This document shows positions 57,620-64,000 of a stretch of DNA of 64,000 nucleotides, one piece after another (within the stretch, counting starts at the first letter, position 1; the number at the start of each line of letters is the position of its first letter). Where the stretch lies: contig CANKVU010000013.1 of NCBI GenBank assembly GCA_947487205.1, forward strand, positions 62,001 to 126,000, read 5' to 3'. The position numbers were made by a program, and so were the translations under genes. The stretch is from an uncultured Paracoccaceae bacterium. GTDB lineage: Bacteria; Pseudomonadota; Alphaproteobacteria; Rhodobacterales; Rhodobacteraceae. The notes beneath the pieces were generated by a model. The model did no database searches and was not told the DNA's origin. It saw only the letters and a list, made by a program, of their open reading frames with translations.

Positions 57620-60600
57620 CACACGTCCTCCACCGCCATGACGCCGCCCAGGGATTTCAGCGCGCCCTTGATCTGCGGCGTGACGGGGAAGTCGGGACCG
57701 AGCGCCACGTCCACCTCGCCGGGCAGCGAGGGGTCCATCAGGCACAGCGACACCGGGCCGCGGGCGCGGATCGCGGCATCCTCGCGCGCGCGGTTCAGGA
57801 CCGCCGCCACCAGGTCGATCGCGCCGGCCGCCTCGACATAGACGCGCAGGCCCGAGCCGCCCGATTCCGCGACCACCGTGTCGATCGGCGCCACCGACCG
57901 GCCCAGGAGCTTGAGCTGGTCGGATTCCATCGTCGCCTCCACCTGGAGGACGACGTTGCGGCCGGGCTCCAGCTCGTCGCGCGCGGCCTCGAGCGTGTCG
58001 GTGAAGACGATGATCTCGTAGAGCCCGGTCGGATCGGAGAGCGAGACGAAGGCGAAGCGGTTGCCCTTCGCCGACTTGCGCTCCTGCCGGGCGGAGACGG
58101 CGCCGGCCATCCGGGCGACCAGGGGCCCGTCCATGGCGGCGGCGTGGACCTCCTCCAGCGTCTTGACGCCCTTGCGGCGCAGCGGCGCCATGTAATCGTC
58201 GAGCGGGTGGCCGGAGAGGTAGAAGCCGACCGCGACATGCTCCTCGGCCAGACGTTCGGTGGGCAGCCAATCGTCCACGGGCGACAGGCGCGGCTCGGGC
58301 AGGTCGTCGCCCGCATCGCCGAAGAGCGACACCTGGTTCGAGGTCTTCTGCTCGATCACCGCGGCGGAATAGGCGGTGAGCGCGTCGAGGCTCTCGAACA
58401 CGCGGCGGCGGTTGGGGTCGAGCTGGTCGAAGGCGCCGGCGCGGGCCAGCATCTCCAGAGCGCGCTTGCCCACGCGCTTGAGGTCCACCCGGCGGGCCAC
58501 GTCGTAGAGGGTGGCGAAGGGCCGGTGCCCGCGCCCCTCCACGATCAGGCGCATGGCGTCGAGGCCCACGTTCTTGAGCGCGCCGAGGCCGTAGACGATC
58601 CGCCCCTCCGCCACGGTGAAGCTCGCCCCGGAGCGGTTCACGCACGGGGGCACGATCCCGATCTTGAGTCCGCGCTTCACCTCCTCGGCGTAGAGGCCCA
58701 GCTTGTCGGTCAGGTGGATGTCGCAATTCATGACGCCGGCCATGAACTCCACCGGGTGGTTCGCCTTGAGCCAGGCGGTCTGGTAGCTGACCACGGCGTA
58801 GGCGGCGGCGTGGGACTTGTTGAAGCCGTAATTGGCGAACTTGTCGAGCAGGTTCCAGACTTCGACCGCCTTCTCCTCGGGCACGCCGTTGGCCTGCGCG
58901 CCGTCGAGGAACTTGGGCCGCTCGGCATCCATCGCGGCCTGGATCTTCTTGCCCATGGCACGGCGCAGGAGGTCGGCGCCGCCGAGCGAATAGCCCGCCA
59001 TGTCCTGGGCGATCTGCATCACCTGTTCTTGGTAGACGATGATGCCCTGCGTCTCGTCCAGGATGTGGTCGATGGAGGGGTGGATGGAGGCCCTCTCCCG
59101 CGTGCCGTTCTTGACCTCGCAGAAGGTGGGGATGTTCTCCATCGGCCCCGGGCGATAGAGCGCCACCAGCGCGATGATATCCTCGATGCAGGTCGGCTTC
59201 AGGCGCCGCAGCGCGTCCATCATGCCGGTCGATTCCACCTGGAACACCGCCACCGTGCGCGCCCGGGCATAGAGCTCGTAGGTCTTCGCGTCGTCGAGCG
59301 GGATCAGGTTCATCCGGTTCTCGGCCCCCGGCGCGGGGGCATAGAGCTCGGCCCCGTCGGCGGCCACGTGGAGGGGGCGCTCGGCGGTGATGAGGTCGAC
59401 GGCGTTCTGGATCACCGTCAGCGTCTTGAGCCCCAGGAAGTCGAACTTCACCAGCCCCGCCTGCTCCACCCATTTCATGTTGAACTGGGTCGCGGGCATG
59501 TCGGATTTCGGGTCGCGGTAGAGCGGCACCAGCCGGTCGAGCGGCCGGTCCCCGATCACCACGCCCGCCGCGTGGGTGGAGGCGTTCCTGAGCAGCCCCT
59601 CCACCTGCTGGCCGTAATCGAGGAGCCTCTTGACCACTTCCTCCGAGCGGGCCTCCTCCCGCAGGCGCGGCTCGTCGGCCAGCGCCTTCTCGATGGAGAC
59701 GGGCTTCACCCCCTCCACCGGGATCATCTTGGACAAGCGGTCCACCTGGCCATAGGGCATCTGCAGGACGCGGCCCACGTCGCGCACCGCCGCCTTGGAC
59801 AGGAGCGCGCCGAAGGTGATGATCTGGCCCACCTTGTCGCGGCCATAGGTCTGCTGGACGTAGCGGATCACCTCCTCGCGCCGGTCCATGCAGAAATCGA
59901 TGTCGAAATCGGGCATCGACACCCGTTCGGGGTTCAGGAACCGCTCGAAGAGGAGCGAGTAGCGCAGGGGATCGAGGTCGGTGATCGTCAGCGCATAGGC
60001 CACGAGGCTGCCCGCCCCCGAGCCGCGGCCCGGCCCCACGGGGATGTCGTGGTCCTTGGCCCACTTGATGAAGTCGGCGACGATCAGGAAGTAGCCCGGA
60101 AAGCCCATCCCCTCGATGATGCCGAGCTCGAAGTCGAGCCGCGCCTCGTAATCGGCGACTGGCGCGGCGTGCGGGATCACCGCGAGGCGCGCGGCGAGCC
60201 CCTCCTTCGCCTGGCGCTTCAGCTCGTCGACCTCGTCGTCGGCGAATCGCGGCAGGATCGGGTCGCGCCTGGGGACCGTGTAGGCGCAGCGACGCGCGAT
60301 CTCGACGCTGTTGGCGGTCGCCTCGGGCAAGTCGGCGAAGAGCGCGCACATCTCGGCCGGCGTCTTGAGGTAGTGCTGCGGCGTCAGGCGGCGGCGCGGC
60401 TCGTTCTGGTCGACATAGGCGCCGTCGGCGATGCAGATCAGCGCGTCGTGCGCCTCGTACATCTCGGCCTTGGGGAAATAGACGTCGTTCGTGGCCACCA
60501 GCGGCAGGTCCATGGCATAGGCCATCTCCACATGGCCGCGCTCGGTCGCGCGCTCCGCCTCGGGCAGCGCGCCGCCCTCGCCGGGATGGCGCTGCAGCTC

Positions 60601-61119
60601 GACATAGAGGCGGCCCGGATAGATCGCCGCCAGCCGCGCCAGCAGCGCCTCGGCCCGGTCGCGATGCCCGGCCTGCAGGAGCCGCCCCACCGGCCCGTCC
60701 GGGCCGCCGGTCAGGCAGATCAGCCCCTCGCCATGCGCGGCCAGATCCTCGAGCGAGACCTGCGGCATCGCGCGGTCGCCCTCCAGGTAGAGGCGCGAAT
60801 TGAGGCGCATCGCGTTCTCGTATCCCCGCTCGGACTGGGCGAGCAGGACGAGCGGCGCGGGATCGGGCTGCTGTCCGCGCGGCGCCTCGGCGCCGAAGCC
60901 GCCGAGCGACACCTGGCAGCCGATGATCGGCTGCACGCCCGCCGCCCGGGCCCCGACCGAGAATTCCAGCGCGCAGAACATGTTGTCGGTGTCGGTCACG
61001 GCGACCGCCGGCATCCCCATGGCGCGCACAAGGCCCGGCAGCGATTTCAGCCGCACCGCCCCCTCGAGCAGGGAATATTCGGTATGAAGGCGGAGGTGGA
61101 TGAATCGCGGATCGGACAT
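57619..61119 (-). CDS. dnaE: DNA polymerase III alpha subunit (DnaE)
   Basis: A 1166-residue replicative polymerase. The ATG at 61119 gives MSDPRFIHLRLHTEYSLLEG; longer frames to 61455 are rejected. N-terminal PHP domain, then the polymerase catalytic aspartates in MPDFDIDFCMDRREEV. The helix-hairpin-helix and OB-fold (NVVLQVEATMES region) lie in the C-terminal third. Full length for a DnaE1-type subunit. No adjacent ImuB/DnaE2 genes, so this is the main replicase. Ends overlapping the small lipoprotein gene. Confidence 0.97.
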   Translation of the reverse strand: MSDPRFIHLRLHTEYSLLEGAVRLKSLPGLVRAMGMPAVAVTDTDNMFCALEFSVGARAAGVQPIIGCQVSLGGFGAEAPRGQQPDPAPLVLLAQSERGYENAMRLNSRLYLEGDRAMPQVSLEDLAAHGEGLICLTGGPDGPVGRLLQAGHRDRAEALLARLAAIYPGRLYVELQRHPGEGGALPEAERATERGHVEMAYAMDLPLVATNDVYFPKAEMYEAHDALICIADGAYVDQNEPRRRLTPQHYLKTPAEMCALFADLPEATANSVEIARRCAYTVPRRDPILPRFADDEVDELKRQAKEGLAARLAVIPHAAPVADYEARLDFELGIIEGMGFPGYFLIVADFIKWAKDHDIPVGPGRGSGAGSLVAYALTITDLDPLRYSLLFERFLNPERVSMPDFDIDFCMDRREEVIRYVQQTYGRDKVGQIITFGALLSKAAVRDVGRVLQMPYGQVDRLSKMIPVEGVKPVSIEKALADEPRLREEARSEEVVKRLLDYGQQVEGLLRNASTHAAGVVIGDRPLDRLVPLYRDPKSDMPATQFNMKWVEQAGLVKFDFLGLKTLTVIQNAVDLITAERPLHVAADGAELYAPAPGAENRMNLIPLDDAKTYELYARARTVAVFQVESTGMMDALRRLKPTCIEDIIALVALYRPGPMENIPTFCEVKNGTRERASIHPSIDHILDETQGIIVYQEQVMQIAQDMAGYSLGGADLLRRAMGKKIQAAMDAERPKFLDGAQANGVPEEKAVEVWNLLDKFANYGFNKSHAAAYAVVSYQTAWLKANHPVEFMAGVMNCDIHLTDKLGLYAEEVKRGLKIGIVPPCVNRSGASFTVAEGRIVYGLGALKNVGLDAMRLIVEGRGHRPFATLYDVARRVDLKRVGKRALEMLARAGAFDQLDPNRRRVFESLDALTAYSAAVIEQKTSNQVSLFGDAGDDLPEPRLSPVDDWLPTERLAEEHVAVGFYLSGHPLDDYMAPLRRKGVKTLEEVHAAAMDGPLVARMAGAVSARQERKSAKGNRFAFVSLSDPTGLYEIIVFTDTLEAARDELEPGRNVVLQVEATMESDQLKLLGRSVAPIDTVVAESGGSGLRVYVEAAGAIDLVAAVLNRAREDAAIRARGPVSLCLMDPSLPGEVDVALGPDFPVTPQIKGALKSLGGVMAVEDV

Positions 61120-61242
61120 GGCCGCGACGCTATCCCGCCCCGCCCGCGCGTTCCAGCGCGTTCCGACGCGGTCCGGCACCGCATGGCCGCGCCCGAACGC
61201 GGCGCTAGATCCCGCGGCGAAAGAAACACCCGGAGAGCATGC

Positions 61243-61434
61243 ATGCGCAACCTCATCGCCATCGCCGTGGTCGTGATCATCGTCGTCGCGATCCTCGTCT
61301 TCAGCGGCTTCCTGAACCTCTCGCCCGAGGGGCAGAACGCCCTCGACAACGCCCAGGAGAGCGTCGGCGAGGCCGTCCGGGAGACCGGAGAGGCCATCGA
61401 GGGCGCGGGCGACGAGGTGCAGGAAAGCCAGTAG
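61243..61434 (+). CDS. Small single-span membrane protein with acidic amphipathic tail
   Basis: A 63-residue protein. The ATG at 61243 follows CCGGAGAGCATGC. One N-terminal membrane span (LIAIAVVVIIVVAILVF) is followed by an acidic, helical C-terminus (ALDNAQESVGEAVRETGEAI) resembling entericidin/YtxH-type tails. Function unknown. Divergent from dnaE. Confidence 0.65.
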   Translation: MRNLIAIAVVVIIVVAILVFSGFLNLSPEGQNALDNAQESVGEAVRETGEAIEGAGDEVQESQ

Positions 61435-61556
61435 GGCGCATCCCGCCCTTGCCAAACCCGCCCGGTCCCGGTTTCATCGGGGCCGGGCCGCGCGCTCTAC
61501 GCCGCATCGACCGCGCCGCCCCGATCCCGGACGGGTAACGCGGCGGACATGATACC

Positions 61557-63062
61557 ATGCAGGTCAGCTTCGGACTGAACGGCACCCCGGTCGCGGCGGA
61601 GGTCGCGCCCACGGCGACGCTCCTCGACTGGCTGCGCGACGCGCGCGGCCTCACCGGGACCAAGGAGGGCTGCAACGAGGGCGATTGCGGCGCCTGCACG
61701 GTGATGGTCACCGACGCGGACGGCGACGCCCGCGCGATGAATGCCTGCATCCTCTTCATGGGCCAGCTCGACGGCCGCGCGGTGCGCACCGTCGAGGGGA
61801 TCGCCGGTCCCGACGGCACGCTCCACCCCGTCCAGCAGGCGCTGATCGACCACCACGGCAGCCAGTGCGGCTTCTGCACCCCGGGCTTCGTCGTCGCCAT
61901 GGCCACGGCGCACCTGAACGGGCGCACCGACCACGACGACCAGCTGGCCGGGAACCTGTGCCGCTGCACCGGCTACGCCCCGATCCTGCGCGCCGCCCGG
62001 GCCGCCGCCGCCGCGCCCGTGCCCGCCTGGATGCGCGACGCGGCCCCCGCCCTTTCATCCTTTTCCAAATACCCCCGGGGGGGCTCGGGCCTGCCCGAGC
62101 GGGGGGCCGGCGGCCCCCCTCCCGACCGGGACGGCATCCCCGCCGGCTGGGGCGGGCGCGCGCCGCTCGCCGCGACCGGGGCCGATACCCGCGGCGATCC
62201 CGGCGCGGGGCCGGCCGCCGCCGCCGCCCGGCCGGACAGCGTCGCCGCGCTGGCGGAGTGGTACGCCGACCATCCCGAGGCGACCCTCGTCGCCGGGGCC
62301 ACGGATGTGGGCCTCTGGGTCACGAAGGGGCTGCGCGATCTGGGGCCGGTCTGCTTCCTGAACGGCGTGGCGGAGCTGGGACGGATCGAGGTCGGCCCCG
62401 AGGCGATCCGGATCGGCGCCGGGGCGACCCTCTCGGCGCTGCGCGACGCGATCGCCCCCCATCACCCGGCTTTCGCGGAACTGCTGCGCCGCTACGGGTC
62501 GGTGCAGGTCCGCAACGCCGCGACGATCGGCGGCAACATCGCCAACGGCTCGCCCATCGGCGACGGGCCGCCGGCGCTCATCGCCCTCGGCGCGACGCTG
62601 CACCTGCGCCACCGCGACGGTCGCCGCGAGATGCCGCTGGAGGATTTCTTCGTCGATTACGGCCGCCAGGACCGCCGGCCGGGCGAATTCGTCGAGGCCG
62701 TCTCCATCCCCCGCCAACCCAACCGCCTGTCCTGCCAGAAGCTGTCGAAGCGGTTCGACCAGGACATCTCCGCCGTCTGCGGCTGCTTCAACCTGACGCT
62801 GGAGGGGGGCCGGGTGGCGGCGGCGCGGATCGCCTTCGGCGGCATGGCCGCGACGCCGCGCCGCGCCCGCGCGACCGAGGCGGCGCTGACCGGCGCGGCC
62901 CTGAGCGCGGCGGGGATCGCCCCCGCTCGGGAGGCCCTGGCGGAGGATTTCGCGCCGCTGAGCGACATGCGCGCCTCGGCGCGCTACCGCATGGCGGCGG
63001 CGCGGGGCATGCTCGCGCGGCTGATCTCGGCGGAGCCGTCGGTTTTGGAGGTGGCGCCATGA
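61557..63062 (+). CDS. xdhA: Xanthine dehydrogenase small subunit (2Fe-2S + FAD)
   Basis: 501 residues. The N-terminal plant-type ferredoxin holds [11 protein letters not shown] and the second cluster domain [12 protein letters not shown] with LCRCTGY (to about 145). The FAD-binding domain (about 220-390) holds [19 protein letters not shown] and [16 protein letters not shown], followed by a CO-dehydrogenase-flavoprotein C-terminal domain. Oxidises hypoxanthine/xanthine with XdhB. Residues about 165-198 are the translated product of a family-B palindromic repeat lying in the interdomain linker; this makes the chain longer than the usual 460-490. Confidence 0.92.
   Translation: MQVSFGLNGTPVAAEVAPTATLLDWLRDARGLTGTKEGCNEGDCGACTVMVTDADGDARAMNACILFMGQLDGRAVRTVEGIAGPDGTLHPVQQALIDHHGSQCGFCTPGFVVAMATAHLNGRTDHDDQLAGNLCRCTGYAPILRAARAAAAAPVPAWMRDAAPALSSFSKYPRGGSGLPERGAGGPPPDRDGIPAGWGGRAPLAATGADTRGDPGAGPAAAAARPDSVAALAEWYADHPEATLVAGATDVGLWVTKGLRDLGPVCFLNGVAELGRIEVGPEAIRIGAGATLSALRDAIAPHHPAFAELLRRYGSVQVRNAATIGGNIANGSPIGDGPPALIALGATLHLRHRDGRREMPLEDFFVDYGRQDRRPGEFVEAVSIPRQPNRLSCQKLSKRFDQDISAVCGCFNLTLEGGRVAAARIAFGGMAATPRRARATEAALTGAALSAAGIAPAREALAEDFAPLSDMRASARYRMAAARGMLARLISAEPSVLEVAP
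62048..62143 (+). repeat. Palindromic repeat family B, copy 3, inside xdhA coding sequence
   Basis: Head CCTTTTCCAAATACCCCC, then GGGGGG, a hairpin CTCGGGC/GCCCGAG, then a second hairpin GGGGGGCC/GGCCCCCC. The plan matches the 52.1-kb copy (opposite strand) with different stem sequence but conserved pairing. Here it is read in frame as about 32 residues ([16 protein letters not shown] and so on) between the iron-sulfur and FAD domains of XdhA. Confidence 0.8.
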
Positions 63063-63081
63063 CCCCGCGCTCCGCAGCCGC

Positions 63082-63118
63082 CCGGGCCCGATCTTTCGTC
63101 GAAAGATCGCCCCGCGCC
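63082..63118. repeat. Palindromic repeat family A between xdhA and xdhB
   Basis: Arms CGATCTTTCG (63089-63098) and CGAAAGATCG (63100-63109) around one base, flanked by GGGCCC and CCCCGCGC. Same plan as the gcvH-gcvP copy, with one base pair changed on both arms (T-A to C-G), so the pairing is kept. It fills the 70-bp gap between the two xanthine dehydrogenase genes. Confidence 0.8.
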
Positions 63119-63132
63119 CCGGGGGCGGCCCG

Positions 63133-64000
63133 ATGAGCGTGGCCCGGCCCCTGCCCCATGACAGCGCGCGGCTCCACGTCACCGGGCAGGCGCGGTACGT
63201 CGACGACCTGCCGGTGCCGGCGGGCACGCTGCACCTCGCCTTCGGGCTCTCGCCGGTGGCGCGGGGCGCCCTGACGCGGCTCGACCTCGAGCCGGTGGCC
63301 CGGACCCCCGGCGTCGTCGCGGTGCTGGCGGCGGCCGACCTGCCCTTCGCCAACGACGTGGCGCCCGCCGCGGGCGACGAGCCGCTCCTGGCCGAGGGCC
63401 GGGTGCATTACATGGGCCAACCCCTGTTCCTGGTCGCCGCGCGGTCGCACCTCGCCGCGCGGAAGGCCGCCCGCCAGGCCGGGATCGAGATCGCGGAGGA
63501 GGCGCCCGTCCTGACGATCGACGCGGCGCTCGCCGCCGGCTGGCGCTTCGAGGAGGGGCCGCGCGAATTCCTCAAGGGCGACCCCGAGGCCGCCATCGCC
63601 GCCGCGCCGCACCGCTTCTCGGGCACGATCGAGATCGGCGGGCAGGAGCATTTCTACCTCGAGGGCCAGGCGGCCCTCGCCCTGCCGCAGGAGGGGGGCG
63701 ACATGGTCGTCCATTCCTCCTCCCAGCACCCGACCGAGATCCAGCACAAGGTGGCCGAAGCGCTGGGCGTGCCGATGCACGCCGTGCGCGTCGAGGTGCG
63801 GCGCATGGGCGGCGGCTTCGGCGGCAAGGAAAGCCAGGGCAACGCGCTGGCCGTGGCCTGCGCGGTGGTCGCGGCGCGCACCGGGCGGCCGGCGAAGATG
63901 CGCTACGACCGCGACGACGACATGGTGATCACCGGCAAGCGGCACGATTTCCGCATCCGCTACGAGGTCGGCCACGACGCGGAGGGCCGGCTGCGCGGCG
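63133..64000 (+). CDS. xdhB: Xanthine dehydrogenase large (molybdopterin) subunit, 3' end cut by window
   Basis: The frame from the ATG at 63133 runs open to the window edge (about 289 residues of an expected about 780). N-terminal Ald_Xan_dh_C-like domain: SARLHVTGQARYVDDLPVP, then VHYMGQPLFLVAA. The molybdenum-binding domain begins with GQEHFYLEGQAALALP, SSQHPTEIQHKVAEALG and RRMGGGFGGKES, the classic glycine-rich loop. Forms the catalytic half of XDH with XdhA. The active-site glutamate near the C-terminus is beyond the edge. Confidence 0.93.
   Translation, partial: MSVARPLPHDSARLHVTGQARYVDDLPVPAGTLHLAFGLSPVARGALTRLDLEPVARTPGVVAVLAAADLPFANDVAPAAGDEPLLAEGRVHYMGQPLFLVAARSHLAARKAARQAGIEIAEEAPVLTIDAALAAGWRFEEGPREFLKGDPEAAIAAAPHRFSGTIEIGGQEHFYLEGQAALALPQEGGDMVVHSSSQHPTEIQHKVAEALGVPMHAVRVEVRRMGGGFGGKESQGNALAVACAVVAARTGRPAKMRYDRDDDMVITGKRHDFRIRYEVGHDAEGRLRG

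Overview
The window is a GC-rich chromosome segment, almost certainly from an alphaproteobacterium of the Rhodobacterales (Rhodobacteraceae/Roseobacter type). The evidence is the gene repertoire and style: a glycine riboswitch upstream of gcvTHP, a TRAP dicarboxylate-type transporter, VPLPA-CTERM sorting, polyol ABC operons, small Rhodobacterales-style proteins, and two families of GC-rich palindromic repeats. There is no CRISPR array, rRNA operon or intact prophage. Two tRNA genes are present: Ala-CGC and Leu-TAA.

Layout. 0-9.4 kb is core: a metallopeptidase edge fragment, a VPLPA-CTERM secreted protein, gltX, a gamma-glutamylcyclotransferase-like gene, the tandem glycine riboswitch with gcvT-gcvH-gcvP, a DUF2254 membrane protein and tRNA-Ala. 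9.4-16.1 kb is a sugar-import island: an RbsC/LsrC-type ABC transporter and a sugar epimerase diverging from a LacI-type regulator. 16.1-26.3 kb is a polyol catabolism locus. A SorC/EryD-type regulator with a CUT1 ABC permease pair and binding protein diverges from the ATPase, a SIS-domain isomerase, two SDRs, a xylitol dehydrogenase-like MDR and a FGGY pentulose kinase. The expected chemistry is pentitol uptake, oxidation to the ketopentose and phosphorylation.

26.3-35 kb is accessory and eroding. It holds two degenerate IS3-family transposases (one with recognisable terminal inverted repeats), an aldo/keto reductase broken by a single amber codon beside its LysR-type neighbour, a cytochrome b561-YceI fusion facing a periplasmic YceI protein, and a ruined large serine recombinase beside tRNA-Leu. 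35-44 kb holds a TRAP transporter, an OmpA-type protein with a very long acidic disordered region, a MoxR/VWA pair, and pyrC. 43.7-46 kb is a run of very small genes, including an entericidin-type lipoprotein and two BrnA-like antitoxin-domain ORFs with a near-identical C-terminal end.

The most intriguing part is 46.0-47.4 kb, immediately downstream of lepA. An AT-rich (low-GC against its surroundings) pair of overlapping genes encodes a 273-residue soluble protein and a 147-residue four-helix membrane protein. The first start codon overlaps the lepA stop codon. Size, order, overlap and topology resemble the phage lambda RexA/RexB exclusion pair, so this is proposed as a candidate membrane-acting defence module. 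The homology is not proven here. A second foreign-looking, apparently truncated gene lies just upstream of lepA.

50-64 kb returns to core genes: ychF, a Pmp3-type peptide, trpA, a type II NADH dehydrogenase, an alcohol dehydrogenase-like MDR, chrA, dnaE, and xanthine dehydrogenase xdhA with the start of xdhB. Two repeat families recur. One is a CGATYTTTCG hairpin found inside the gcvH-gcvP and xdhA-xdhB operons. The other is a longer CAAATACCCC-plus-two-hairpins element found at 2.4, 52.1 and 62.1 kb. The 62.1-kb copy is translated in frame inside xdhA.
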